Below, one piece after another: positions 1 through 12,719 of a stretch of DNA of 64,000 bases. Both the position numbers and the translations under genes were made by a program. Source of the DNA: Megascapheus bottae (taxonomy: Eukaryota; Chordata; Mammalia; Rodentia; Geomyidae). The notes under the pieces are model-generated. The model made no database searches. It was not told the DNA's origin and saw nothing but the letters and a program-made list of their open reading frames with translations. Within the stretch, counting starts at the first letter, position 1. The number at the start of each line of letters is the position of its first letter. The stretch is from NCBI GenBank assembly GCA_024803745.1, contig JANJXV010000129.1, positions 558,001 through 622,000 on the forward strand, in the 5' to 3' direction.

Positions 1-2952
1 CAGAGGAAAATTTATAGCGCGGAGTGCCTACAACAGCAAGTTGGAAAAATGGCAAACCAACTAGTTAATGTCTCACCTTAACCTCCTGGAAAAAGAGCAA
101 CAAACCAACCCTAAACCCATTAGGAGAAAGAAAATTATTAAAATCAAAGCAGAATTAAATGATTTGGAATAAAAAAACTATAGAAAGAATCAACAAAACA
201 AGGAGTTGGTTCTTGAAAGAATTAACAAAATTGACAAGCCCTTAGCAAATCTTACCGAAAAAAGAAGAGAGCATATCGAAATAAACAAAATCGCCGATGA
301 AAATGGTAATATCACGACAAAAATTACCAAGATCCAGAATATCATGAGGGAATACTTCTCAAACCTTTACGCCAACAAATTTGAGAATCTAGAAGAAATG
401 GATGAATTCCTAGACAATATTAACATACACACACTGAACCAAAAAGAGCTAACCCAACTCAACAGGCCTATGTCAAGCTCTGAAATAGAAATGGAAATTA
501 GACAACTTCCACTTAAAAAGAGCCCAGGGCCAGATGGATTCACAGCTGAATTCTATAAGGTCTTCAAAGCAGAGCTCACACCAATACTCCTCAAGCTCTT
601 CAACGAAATTGAAAATGAAGGTTCTTTACTAAACTGATTCTGTGAAGCCAGCATATCCCTCATCCCCAAACCAGACAGAGATTCATCAAAGTAAGAGATC
701 TATAGCCCCATTTCTTTGATGAACATCGATGCAAAACTTCTCAACAAAATACTGGCCAAACGTCTATAACAACTCATCAAAAAAATATACACTATGATCA
801 AACTGGATTCATCACAGGGAGGCAAAGCTGGTTCAACATACACAAATCAATTAATATAATTCAACACATCAACAGGAGCAGGGATAAAATCACATGATTG
901 TCTCAATAGATGCGGAAAAGGCATTTGACAAGATCCAAAACCCCTTTATGTAAAAAGATGTGGAGAAACTAGGAATCCATGGAACATTTCTCAATGTAAT
1001 AAAGGCTGTGTATGAGAAACCCACTGCTAGTATTATACTTAATGGTGAAAATCTAAAGCCATTCCCTCTAAAATCAGGAACGAGACAAGGATGCCCACTC
1101 TCTCCACTCCTTTTTAACATAGTACTAGAATTCCTACGCAGTGCAATATGGCAAGAAGCAAGCATAAAGGGGATCCAAGTAGGGAAAGAGGAAATAAAAT
1201 TATCCCTCTTTGCAGATGACATGATTCTGTATTTAAAGAATCCTATAGACTCTACTCCCAAGCTCCTTGAGCTGATTCAAAGCTTTGGAAGGGTAGCAGG
1301 CCATAAAATCAACCCTCACAAATCCACTGCCTTACTTTCCGCCAACACTGAGAGGAACGAGGCAATAATCAGGAAAGAAAATCCTTTCACAATAGCCTCA
1401 AAGAAAATAAAGTACCTAGCAATTAGCTTAACTAAGAATGTAAAGGACCGTTTAGATGAAAATTTTAAAACCCTAAAAAAGGAAATTAAAGCAGAAGTAA
1501 GGAAATGGAAAAACCTCCCATGCTCCTGGATTGGAAGAATCAACATTGTGAAAATGACAACCTTGCCAAGGGCTATCTACAAATTTAAAGTAATACCCAT
1601 CAACATCCCAATGTCATTCTTTAAAGACATAGAAGAGGCAATTCAAAATTTCATATGGAATAATAAAAGACCCCGTATAGCAAAAACACTTCTTAGCAGA
1701 AAGAACAGCGCTGGAGTAATTTCAATTCCAAACTTAAGACTCTATTACAGAGCTATAATTCTCAAAACAGCTTGGTACTGGCACAAGAACAGGCCTGAAG
1801 TCCAATGGAGTAGAACTGCGGACCCAGATATTAAACCACAGACCTATGGCCACCTAATCTTTGACCAGGGAGCCAAAAAAATAGAATGGAAGAAAGATAG
1901 CCTCTTCAACAAGTTGTGCTGGCAGAACTGGTTAAACACCTGCAGAAAACTAAAGTTGGATCCTTCTTTGTCCCCTTACACTAGAATTAACTCCAAATTG
2001 ATCAAAGACGTGGAGGTAAAAGCTGACACACTGAAAAGTTTACAGGAAGGAATAGGAGATACACTAGGCCTCCTTGGTACAGGTCGAAACTTTCTTAATA
2101 AGGACCAAGAATCACAACAAATCAGAGAAAGGCTGGATAAGTGGGACTGCATTAAACTGCAGAGCTTTTGTATGGCAACGGATATAGCTAGTAAACTAAT
2201 CAGGAAGCCTACAGAGTGGGAGAAGATCTTCACCACCCAAACAACGGAACAAGGCCTCATATCTAAAATATATCAACAACTCAAAAAATTGAATCACTCC
2301 AAAACTAACCTCCAAAGTAACACCCATCCCATTACAAAATGGGCCAAAGACTTAAAGAGAGTCTTCTCTGAAGAAGAAACAAAAATGGCCTATAGACACA
2401 TGAAGAAATGCTCAACATCTCTGGTCATAAAAGAAATGCAAATCAAAACAAGTCTAAGATTCCACCTAACTCCAGTTAGAATGGCCAGGATCAGGAAAAC
2501 GAATGACAACAGATGCTGGAGGGGATGTGCCCAGGAGGGATCACTACTACACTGTTGGTGGGAGTGCAAACTCGTTCAACCACTATGGAAAGCAGTGTGG
2601 CATTGCCTCAAAAGGCTAAACATAGAACTCCCCTATGACCCAGCAATTCCACTACTTGGCATTTACCCAACAATCCAGAAACAAGGGCATATTAACCCAC
2701 TAGCACAACAATGTTCATTGCAGCACTATTCACCATAGCAAAGATATGGAACCAACCCAGATGTCCCTCAGTTGATGAGTGGACAAATTGTGGTATTTGT
2801 ACACTATGGAATTCTATGCTGCTGTCAGAAAGAATGACATCGCCCCATTTGTTAGGAAATGGAAAGCCTTAAAACAAATCATATTAAGTGAAGTAAGCCA
2901 GACTCAAAGGAACTTAGGCTCAGTGGTTTCCCTCATTCGTCATAATCAGTAG
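1..2952 (+). pseudogene. L1 ORF2 pseudogene (L1-A), reverse transcriptase and C-terminal region
   Basis: ORF2 of L1 encodes an endonuclease/reverse transcriptase that copies L1 RNA at a nicked chromosomal target. Visible here are [13 protein letters not shown] (about 520-556), [12 protein letters not shown] (1084-1119), the catalytic FADDMILYL (about 1208-1234) and the Cys/His-rich C-terminal motif with HCWWECKL (about 2550). The frame is broken several times: a missing T at about 209 (ggttcttgaaag), TGA at 635-637, TAA inside LQQL near 766, the A-deletion at about 888 shared by A-E, and TAA at about 950 in place of Leu in MLKDV. The longest open stretch is 960-2738, after which the frame shifts again. 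The terminal stop is TAG at 2950-2952. Confidence 0.93.
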
Positions 2953-3371
2953 AAACCTTGGGCTCTACTAGCAGAGATGGGCAATAGAGCAAAAGGCCAT
3001 ATATAAGGCCATATAATGTGAAGCTAATTGAAAGGACCTCCAGGATATTGACACAAAAGCCATATAATGAATGATTGTTGTCCTTAATGTACTATGTTGT
3101 CCCTCATCTCGCTTGCTGTCCCTTGGTTATCCCATATTGGTATAGTATCTCACTTTGTTATCTGATATATTGAATTTATTTGTATTTGGATATTTGAAAT
3201 TTGATAGGGAAGGGGGGAAAACCAAGACAGGTGGGGGGTGTGGGGTTGGAGGGAAATGGGTACCAAGACATGTGAAAGTGTATCAGTGTATGTGAATTAA
3301 TGCACCTTCTACCTGGCAAATATCATCTAACCCTTTTACTAATTACAATAAAAAATGAAAAAAAAAAGAAA
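2953..3371 (+). other. L1-A 3' UTR with G-rich tract and A-rich tail
   Basis: The 3' UTR follows the ORF2 stop. It holds a purine-rich, G-run block at about 3206-3260 (gggaaggggggaaaacc, ggtggggggtgtgggg), as is usual for mammalian L1 3' UTRs, where such tracts can form G-quadruplexes. An AATAAA-containing stretch lies just before the short impure A tail. The same UTR follows ORF2 in units B, C, D and F. In E it is lost after about 55 bases. Confidence 0.85.
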
Positions 3372-4739
3372 GTTGTAGTGTGTGGGGAGGATGATGGGGT
3401 CAAATACATTTCTTCTTAGAAATTTACCTCATCTGGTTGCCCTGGATTTTCCTGGCCTTCTTCTTAGAGAAAGTTCTGTTATACTGGATTTGTGGCTTGG
3501 CAATGATCTAGCATGTACATCTTCGAGTAAGACATCCACAACTTCCATGCCTGAGACTCGAGTTTCCTGACCTTTGGCAACAGCACAGCAACATCTTTCT
3601 TCCTCCTGAGCCACAGGCCAAGTGAGCTGGCTTGAGCTGATTGTTAGTTACAGTGGCTTGGTTACCAGGGTTCCATATTCTGTTCCATTGTGAGGGAGGC
3701 ATGGTCACCTTTCAGGGCCCAATGACCAAAGATCCTTGCTCACAAAAGACCTCACCAAAGACATACTGGAGGCTGAATCTCTCCTCCAGTCTCACAATAT
3801 ACATGTGGATGTAGTATACAGCACACCTTATTTGTCCAATCCCAATGTCTTCCACTAGGCCCAACTACCAGTCTGGTCTCAGGCTCAAGGAGCCTTTCTT
3901 AGGTAAGATCCAAACTTAAGGGTCAATATTACCCTCATCCTTTACAAAACATTTGCTTCACAGTGCCTTCTCTGCCTGCATTTTGCCACTTGTCGATTTT
4001 TTTTGTTTTTGCTAGTCTTGGGACTTGACCTCAGAGTGTGAACATTGTTCTTGGGCTTTCTTTAGGCTTTAGCTGTCCCACCGAGCCACAGCACCACTTG
4101 CAGCGTTTTCTAAGTATGTGGTAATGAGGAATCAAACCTGAGGCTTACTGCTTGGTAGCCAAGGACTCTCCCACTAGGTCAAACACACAGGGCATCTTGC
4201 ACATATTTTTGACGTCAATCTACTAGGATATTATTAGGTTTCTGTATCCTAATCAATTTTTTCCTGATGATTAGCTTTGCTGTCATGTGTAAAAAATGCA
4301 AGAGGGAAAACCACAGAAGAATTAGTGATATTAAAAAAAAGCATTAGACACAGTTAAGTGTTCATTCTTTGTAGGAGAAAGGATATTTGGATATGATGAT
4401 GATGATGATGACTTTATAATTACTATGTCAGGGTGGAGAGTTTGGCATAGTGGTAGAGTGCTTGCCTAGCATCCATGAAGATCTGGGTTTGATTGCTCAG
4501 TACCACATAGATAGAAAATCTAGATGTGGCACTGTGGCTCAAGTGGCAGAGGGCTAGACTTGAGAAAACCCGAGGACAGTGCTCAGGCCCTGAATTCAAG
4601 CCCCAAGACTGGCAGAAAGATAAAAGAAAATAAAAATGCTTTTTATGAACTAATTCACTCACAGCATTTGCTTCTGAAATCTTCGCTTCTGCATCTTGTG
4701 AAATACCCCTTTCCCTCAACGTAGACAAGAAAAACAGAT
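3372..4739. repeat. Segment S of unit B (non-L1 part of the repeat), with two SINEs
   Basis: This 1.37 kb block precedes every L1 in the array and is not L1 coding sequence. It holds a reverse-oriented dimeric SINE at about 3994-4190, a (TGA)6 run at 4394-4411 and a forward SINE at about 4430-4640. A diverged inverted copy without L1 lies at 43730-45090 and contains both SINEs at the same positions, so S was a genomic segment before it joined L1. Read on the minus strand, about 3430-3710 contains a Cys-rich MLLCCCQRSG stretch that may be the N-terminal exon of a RalGDS-like gene. It could instead be a recruited L1 5' UTR, but the empty inverted copy argues against that. Confidence 0.85.
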
Positions 4740-5299
4740 CCATCCCATGGTCCACTGTGAGGCCACTGGTTGGGCTAAGAGCTAGTCGTGCAGCAACACA
4801 TAAGTTTTATTCTAATACTTTCCAAACTTTGTACTCAAATATGCTACCTACTTACCAACTTATGTCAGTTATCCTTATGCTATAACTTTTCTTCATTACT
4901 ACTATATTCTTACACTCCTACGTTAATCCTCTTGCACCTCCCCTGACCTCTCTCATTCTTTTTTTCTATCTCTGGACCTCTGCTCGTCTTTCAACCCTTA
5001 TACTGCACGGATCTACACTTTATGGCTGTTGAGCAATACTGTATATGTAGGTGGTTAATTATTCTCTAGGCTCAGAGGGACTTAAAGACAATAGAGATTG
5101 GATTGAGAGGATTATTGTTTTGGGTATAAATCGCCTATCAGTGGTTGTATTAGACTGGTCTGTAAGTGCACAAAAAGAAAGAGTGATAATACCAATCAAA
5201 ACTTGTGAACATCTAGAGTCTGCCACCTACAGAGGTCTAGGTTGGTTATATCTGAAAAACTATAATCGTATTTAGTAGTAACCTTGCTCCCATTTTCAA
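4740..5299 (+). other. L1-B 5' UTR, probably truncated
   Basis: This sequence begins where homology to the solitary S copy stops (after aaaaacagat) and runs to the ORF1 ATG at 5300. It is present in units B, C, D, E and G at the same place. It contains no coding frame that I can support. Its start is inferred only from the loss of similarity to 43730-45090. The missing promoter end suggests either a 5'-truncated insertion or a short 5' UTR. Confidence 0.6.
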
Positions 5300-6487
5300 A
5301 TGGGCAGAACAAGAAACTCAAGAAAAATGTCAAATCAAGAAAAAACATCCCCGACTCAATGTAAACAGACAATGGAACAGTCACTGGCAAACCTAGAGGA
5401 GAGTCTTCCAAGTGCTACACAAATGCAATTGATAAACATCATTAATGAAAAATGTGAAAATATAAAGAAAGAGATAATGAAGGAAGCCATACCTGAACGA
5501 GAGGAAAGCAAAAACAAGGTGATAAGTGAAAAAGAAGAAGCCATACAGGAGGCCATAATAAAGGTTTTTCAAAGAAAGATGGATGAATTCAAAGAATCCA
5601 CAAATAAAAACGTGACCAAACTCCAGCAAATGTCCAAAGAAAATAAAGCTACTGAGCTAACCACTCAAAAGGAAATCGTGGAGATAAAGAAATCCATACA
5701 TGATCTAAAACAAGAGATGCAAGGCATCAAAAGTGAGCAATTAAAAGCAAGGGAGATGAAAAATGAAGTAGACAGCTTTGATAGCAGGTTAGACAATGCA
5801 GAGGAGAGAATTTCCGTGGCTGAAGATAATTTAGGTATTATAGAGAAAGAACAGAAAATGAGTCAATCCAAATCTAGGAAATATGAGAGAGCGCTTCAGG
5901 AGGTCCAAGATACAATTAGGAAGCCTAATTTAAGGCTAGTTGGTATGGAGGAGGGCGTGGAGAAAGAGGTCAATGGTATTGGAAATATACTTCAGGGAAT
6001 CATCTCAGAGAATTTCCCAAATATCCAGAAGGGCAGGCCCATCCACATACGAGAAGCTTTTAGAACCCCAAACAGACCTGACCAGAAAAGAACATCCCAC
6101 CGCCACATTGTGATCCGAACTGGATCAATAGAAACGAAGGGAAAGATCCTAAAGGCAGCCAGGGAAAAGGGATCAGTAACCTACAAAAGCAAACCAATCA
6201 GAATAACCCCAGATTTCTCAGCAGAGACCATGCAAGCACGAAGTGACTGGAAGCATATATGTCATGCCCTTATATCAAATAACTACCAACCAAGAATACT
6301 GTAGCCAGCTAAGCTCTCATTCATAACTGAGGGAACAATAAAAACATTCCATTCCAGGGAAAAGCTGCAACAATATGTCAAAACAAAACCAACACTACAG
6401 AGAATTCTCAAAGATGCTCTATACATAGAACACCAAAATAAATGCAATATAGGGAAAGAAAAGGCACCTAAACAGCATACCATCTAA
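5300..6487 (+). pseudogene. L1 ORF1 (L1-B), open for 334 codons, then a nonsense codon
   Basis: ORF1 encodes the L1 RNA-binding chaperone that coats L1 RNA as trimers. From the ATG at 5300 the frame is open to TAG at 6302-6304. The N-terminal part to about residue 180 is a Lys/Glu-rich coiled coil. An RRM-like core follows (RKPNLRLVG at about 209-217), then the C-terminal domain (KILKAAREKG, about 279-288). The TAG sits in the conserved ILYPAKLSF segment, replacing Tyr. The frame stays open for 60 more codons to TAA at 6485-6487, still matching the family. So the full gene would be about 395 codons, and this copy lacks about 61 of them. All other copies in the window share the same TAG. This is the best-preserved ORF1 here. 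Confidence 0.93.
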
Positions 6488-6535
6488 GGACCACAAGAAC
6501 TGTCAAGACACAGGCCCTACTAAAAGCTTTTAAAA

Positions 6536-9500
6536 ATGGTAGGAACTAATAAATATCTCTCAATCCTAACTCTCAATATCAATGGACTTAACTCTCCAAT
6601 TAAAGGCATAGGTTGTCTAGTTGGATCAAAAAGCAAGAGCCATCGTTCTGCTGTCTTCGAGAGACACATCTTACCCCAAAAAAATCATCTTTTGAAAGGG
6701 AGAGGTTGGAATAAACTCTATCAAGCTAACTGCCCCCATAAACAGGCTGGAGTTGCCATCCTCCTATCAGATACAATAGACTTCAAACTAAAATTAGTAA
6801 GAAAAGACAAAGAAGGTTACTACATACTACTAAAGGGATCTTTCCTCCCGGAAGACATAACAATCCTAAATATTTACACACCCAATCTCGGAGCTCCAAA
6901 CTTCATCAAGCAAACTTTACTTACACTGAAACCATACATAGATCGAAATACAGTGGTTGTTGGTGAGTTTAACACACCACTCTCACCTATGGACAGACCA
7001 TCAAGGCAAAAACTCAAAAGAGAAACCTTAGAACTGAACAACTATATAGACCAACTAGATCTAACAGACATCTGCAGAATATTCCACCCAGTAACACCAC
7101 AATATATGTTTTTCTCAGCAGCACATGGAACATTTTCCAAAATAGACCACATCTTAGGCCATAAAGCAAACCTGGACAGATTCAGAAACACTGAAATTAT
7201 TCCATGCACACTCTCAGACCATAAAGGCATCAAATTGGAGCTGAACACACATCTCCACCAAAGAAAACCCTGTAACTCATGGAGACTGAACAACACATTG
7301 TTGAATCAAAATCAATGAGTCATCGAAGAGATCAGAACAGATATCCAACTGTTTATGAAATTTAACAATAAGGAGCACACAAATATCAACTCCTTAGGGA
7401 CACAACAAAGGCAGTACTCACAGGAAAATTTATAGCGCTGAGTGCCTACAACAGCAAGTTGGAAAAATGGCAAACCAACTAGTTAATGTCTCACCTTAAC
7501 CTCATGGAAAAAGAGCAACAAACCAACCCTAAACCCATTAGGAGAAAGCAAATTATTAAAATCAAAGCAGAATTAAATGATTTGGAGTAAAAAAAATCTA
7601 TAGAAAGAATCAACAAAACAAGGAGTTGGTTCTTTGAAAGAATTAACAAAATTGACAAGCCCTTAGCAAATCTTACCAAAAAAAGAAGAGAGCATATCGA
7701 AATAAACAAAATCGCAGATGAAAATGGTGATATCACTACAGAAATTACCAAGATCCAGAATAACATGAGAGAATACTTCTCTCATGCCAACAAATTTGAG
7801 AATCTAGAAGAAATGGATGAATTCCTAGACAATATTAACATACCCACACTGAACCAAGAAGGGCTAACCCAACTCAACAGACCTATTTCAAGCTCTGAAA
7901 TAGAAATGGAAATTAGACAACTTCCACTTAAAAAGAGCCCAGGGCCAGATGGATTCACAGCTGAATTCTATAAGGTCTTCAAAGCAGAGCTCACACCAAT
8001 ACTCCTCAAGCTCTTCAACGAAATTGGAAATGAAGGCCCTTTACCAAACTCATTCTGTGAAGCCAGCATATCCCTCATCCCCAAACCAGACAGAGATTCA
8101 TCAAAGAAAGAGATCTATAGACCCATTTCTTTGATGAACATCGATGCAAAACTTCTCAACAAAATACTGGCCAACCGTCTACAACAATTCATCAAAAAAA
8201 ATATACACTATGATTAAACTGGATTCATCACAGGGAGGCAAAGCTGGTTCAACATACACAAATCAATTAATATAATTCAACACATCAACAGGAGCAGGGA
8301 TAAAATCACATGATTGTCTCAATAGATGCGGAAAAGGCATTTGACAAGATCCAAAACCCCTTTATGTTAAAAGATGTGGAGAAACTAGGAATCCATGGAA
8401 CATTTCTCAATGTAATAAAGGCTGTGTATGAGAATCCCACTGCTAGTATTATACTTAATGGTGAAAATCTAAAGCCATTCCCTCTAAAATCAGGAACGGG
8501 ACAAGGATGCCCACTCTCTCCACTCCTTTTTAACATAGTACTAGAATTCCTAGACAGTGCAATAAGGCAAGAAGCAAGCATAAAGTGGATCCCAGTAGGG
8601 AAAGAGGAAATAACACTATCCCTCTTTGCAGATGACATGATTCTGTATTTAAAGAATCCTACAGACTCTACTCCCAAGCTCCTTGAGGTGATTCAAAGCT
8701 TTGGAAGGGTAGCAGGCCATAAAATCAACCCTCACATATCAGCTGCCTTACTTTACGCCAACACTGAGAGGAACGAGGCAATAATCAGGAAAGAAAATCC
8801 TTTCACAATAGCCTCAAAGAAAATAAAGTACCTAGCAATTACCTTAACTAAGAATGTAAAGGACCTTTTAGATGAAAACTTTAAAACGATAAAAAAGGAA
8901 ATTAAAGCAGAACTAAGGAAATGGAAAAACCTCCCATGCTCCTGGATTGGAAGAGTCAACATTGTGAAAATGACAATCTTGCCAAGGGCTATCTACAAAC
9001 TCAATGTAATACCCATCAACATCCCAATGTCATTCTTTAAAGACATAGAAGAGGCAATTCAAAATTTCATATGGAATAATAAAAGACCCCGTATAGCAAA
9101 AACACTTCTTAGCAGAAAGAACAGCGCTGAAGGAATTTCAATTACAAACTTAAGACTCTATTACAGAGCTATAATTCTCAAAACAGCTTGGTACTGGCAC
9201 AAGAACAGGCCTGAAGTCCAATGGAGTAGAACTGCGGACCCAGATATTAAACCACAGACCTATGGCCACCTAATCTTTGACCAGGGAGCCAAAAAAATAG
9301 AATGGAAGAAAGATAGCCTCTTCAACAAGTTGTGCTGGCAGAACTGGTTAAACACCTGCAGAAAACTAAAGTTGGATCCTTCTTTGTCCCCTTGCACTAG
9401 AATTAACTCCAAATGGATCAAAGACGTGGAGGTAAAAGCTGACACACTGAAAAGTTTACAGGAAGGAATAGGAGATACACTAGGCCTCCTTGGCACAGGT

Positions 9501-10371
9501 CGAAACTTTCTTAATAAGGACCAAGAATCACAACAAATCAGAGAAAGGCTGGATAAGTGGGACTGCATTAAACTGCAGAGCTTTTGTATGGCAACGGATA
9601 TAGCTAGTAAACTAATCAGGAAGCCTACAGAGTGGGAGAAGATCTTCACCAACCAAACAACGGACCAAGGCCTCATATCTAAAATATATCAACAACTCAA
9701 AAAATTGAATCACTCCAAAACTAACCTCCAAAGTAACACCCATCCCATTAAAAATGGGCCAAAGACTTAAAGAGAGTCTTCTCTGAAGAAGAAACAAAAA
9801 TGGCCTATAGACACATGAAGAAATACTCAACATCTCTGGTCATAAAAGAAATGCAAATCAAAACAAGTCTAAGATTCCACCTAACTCCAGTTAGAATGGC
9901 CAGGATCAGGAAAACGAATGACAACAGATGCTGCAGGGGATGTGGCCAGAAGGGATCACAACTACACTGTTGGTGGGAGTGCAAACTCGTTCAACCACTA
10001 TGGAAAGCAGTGCGGCAGTGCTTCAAAGGTTAAACATCCAACTCCCTTATGACCCAGCAATTCCACTACTTGGCATTTACCCAACAATCCAGAAACAAGG
10101 GCATACTAAACCCACTAGCACAACAATGTTCATTGCAGCACTATTCACCATAGCAAAGACATGGAACCAACCCAGATGTCCCTCAGTTGATGAGTGGATC
10201 AACAAGTTGTGGTATTTGTACACAATGGAATTCTATGCTGCTGCCAGAAAGAATGACATCGCCCCATTTGTTAGGAAATGGAAAGACTTAAAACAAATCA
10301 TATTAAGTGAAGTAAGCCAGACTCAAAGGAACTTAGGCTCAGTGGTTTCCCTCATTCGTCATAATCAGTAG
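6536..10371 (+). pseudogene. L1 ORF2 pseudogene (L1-B)
   Basis: The ATG at 6536 starts the family N terminus (NKYLSILTLNINGLNSPIK). A missing C at about 6604 throws 30-odd residues out of frame, and a second indel in the A-run at about 6676-6683 restores the reading frame of the endonuclease. The endonuclease shows FSKIDHILGH and the SDHK motif, but its catalytic Asp in GDFN is Glu (VGEFN, about 6958). Later breaks are TGA at about 7316, TAG in the linker near 7480, TAA at about 8215, the A-deletion at about 8304 common to A-E, and a frameshift at about 9750. RT motifs [11 protein letters not shown] and FADDMILYL survive. The stop is TAG at 10369-10371. Confidence 0.93.
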
Positions 10372-10788
10372 AAACCTTGGGCTCTACTAGCAGAGCTTGG
10401 CAATAGAGCAAAAGGCCATATATAAGGCCATATAATGTGAAGGTAATTGAAAGGTCCTCCAGGATATTGAAACAAAAGCCATATAATGAATGATTGTTGT
10501 CCTTAATGTACTATGTTGTCTCTCATCTCGTTTGCTGTCCTTGGTTATCCCATATTGGTATAGTATCTCACTTTGTTATCTGATATATTGAATTTATTTG
10601 TATTTGGATATTTGAAATTTGATAGGGAAGGGGAGAAAACCAAAAAGGGTGGAGGGTGTGGGGTTGGAGGGAAATGGGTACCAAGACATGTGAAAGGGTA
10701 TCAATGTATGTGAATTAATGCACCTTCTATCTGGCAAATATCATCTAACCCTTTTACTAATTACAATAAAAAAATGAAAAAAAAAGAA

Positions 10789-12159
10789 GTTGTAGTGTGT
10801 GGGGAGGATGATGGGGTCAAATACATTTCTTCTTAGAAATTTACCTCATCTGGTTGCCCTGGATTTTCCTGGCCTTCTTCTTAGAGAAAGTTCTGTTATA
10901 CTGGATTTGTGACTTGGCAATGATCTAGCATGTACATCTTCGTGTAATACATCCACAACTTCAATGCCTGAGACTCGAGTTTCCCGACCTTTGGCAACAG
11001 CACAGCAACATCTTTCTTCCTCCTGAGCCACAGGCCAAGTGAGCTGGCTTGAGCTGGTTGTTAGTTACAGTGGCTTGGTTACCAGGGTTCCATATTCTGT
11101 TCCATTGTGAGGGAGGCAGGGTCACCTTTCAGGGCCCAATGACCAAAGATCCTTGCTCACAGAAGACCTCACCAAAGACGTACTGGAGGCTGAATCTCTC
11201 CTCCAATCTCACAATATACATGTGGATGTAGTATACAGCACACGTTATTTGTCCAATCTCAATGTCTTCCACTAGGCCCAAGTACCAGTCTGGTCTCAGG
11301 CTCAAGGAGCCTTTCTTAGGTAAGATCCAGACTTAAGGGTCAATATTGCCCTCATCCTTTACAAAACATTTGCTTCACAGTGCCTTCTCTGCCTGCATTT
11401 TGCCCCTTGTCGAATTTTTTTTTGTTTTTGGTAGTTTTGGGACTTGACCTCAGAGTGTGAACATTGTTCTTGGGCTTTCTTTAGGCTTTAGCTGTCCCAC
11501 CGATCCACAGCACCACTTGCAGCGTTTTCTGTGTATGTGGTAATGAGGAATCAAACCTGAGGCTTATTGCTTGGTAGCCAAGTACTCTACCACTAGGTCA
11601 AACACACAGGGCATCTTGCACATATTTTTGTCGTCAATCTACTAGGATATTATTAGGTTTCTGTATCCTAATCAATTTTTTCCTGATGATTAGCTTTGCT
11701 GTCATGTGTAAAAAATGCAAGAGGGAAAAACACAGAAGAATTAGTGAAATTAAAAAAAAAGCATTAGACACAGTTATGTGTTCATTCTTTGTAGGAGAAA
11801 GGATATTTGGATATGATGATGATGATGATGACTTTATAATTACTATGTAAGGGTTGAGAGTTTGGCATAGTGGTAGAGTGCTTGCCTAGCATCCATGAAG
11901 ATCTGGGTTTGATTGCTCAGTATCACATAGATAGAAAATCTAGATGTGGCACTGTGGCTCAAGTGGCAGAGGGCTAGACTTGAGAAAACCCGAGGACAGT
12001 GCTCAGGCCCTGAATTCAAGCCCCAAGACTGGCAGAAAGATAAAAGAAAATAAAAATGCTTTTTACGAGCTAATTCACTCACAGCATTTGCTTCTGAAAT
12101 CTTCGCTTCTGCATCTTGTGAAATACCCCTTTCCCTCAACGTAGACAAGAAAAACAGAT
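10789..12159. repeat. Segment S of unit C
   Basis: Same block as in unit B, with a reverse SINE at about 11411-11606, (TGA)6 at about 11814-11831 and a forward SINE at about 11847-12057. It matches unit B in the length of the TGA run, while D and E have eight repeats. Confidence 0.85.
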
Positions 12160-12719
12160 CCATCCCATGGTCCACTGTGAGGCCACTGGTTGGGCTAAGA
12201 GCTAGTCGTGCAGCAACACATAAGTTTTATTCTAATACTTTCCAAACTTTGTACTCAAATATGCTACCTACTTACCAACTTATGTCAGTTATCCTTATGC
12301 TATAACTTTTGTTCATTACTACAATATTCTTACACTCCTACGTTAATCCTCTTGTACCTTCCCTGACCTCTCTCATTCATTTTTTCTATCTCTGGACCTC
12401 TGCTCGTCTTTCAACCCTTATACTGCACGGATCTACACTTTATGGCTGTTGAGCAATACTGTATATGTAGGTGGTTAATTATTCTCTAGGCTCAGAGGGA
12501 CTTAAAGACAATAGAGATTGGATTGAGAGGATTATTGTTTTGGGTATAAATCGCCTATCAGTGGTTGTATTAGGCTGGTCTGTAAGTGCACAAAAAGAAA
12601 GAGTGATAATACCAATCAAAACTTGTGAACATCTAGAGTCTGCCACCTACAGAGGTCTAGGTTGGTTATATCTGAAAAACTATAATCGTATTTAGTAGTA
12701 ACCTTGCTCCCATTTTCAA

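Larger units (their letters stand above)
1..3371 (+). mobile_element. L1-A, LINE-1 element, 5' part outside the window
   Basis: This is the 3' part of an L1. It starts inside ORF2, after the endonuclease domain, and runs through reverse transcriptase and the C-terminal region to a 3' UTR and a short A-rich tail at about 3352-3371. The next unit follows with no spacer. Its ORF2 carries the shared array lesions plus lesions seen only in some units, so it cannot move on its own. Confidence 0.95.
3372..10788 (+). mobile_element. Array unit B: segment S plus L1-B
   Basis: This is a complete unit of 7417 bp: S 3372-4739, L1 5' UTR 4740-5299, ORF1 5300-6487, ORF2 6536-10371, 3' UTR 10372-10788. It is the only array unit with an ORF1 lacking the four-base deletion seen in C, D and E, and so may be closest to the founder there. 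ORF2 has its own extra breaks. Confidence 0.93.

Noticed and set aside
890..1261. 123-codon minus-strand frame, repeated in each L1 copy, and similar minus-strand frames of 60-140 codons
   Set aside because: They lie opposite ORF2 or ORF1, recur in every copy and have no domain; they are shadows of the L1 coding strand.
4430..4640. tRNA genes at tRNA-like SINE heads
   Set aside because: The sequences are diverged SINE promoters followed by SINE bodies, not foldable mature tRNAs in context.
3372..4739. Segment S as a retroviral LTR
   Set aside because: No TG...CA ends, primer-binding site or gag/pol are seen, and it contains two older SINEs.
4423..4755. 110-codon minus-strand frame in S, also at 11843 and 19253
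   Set aside because: It runs through a SINE and its flank and is interrupted in other S copies, so it is chance.
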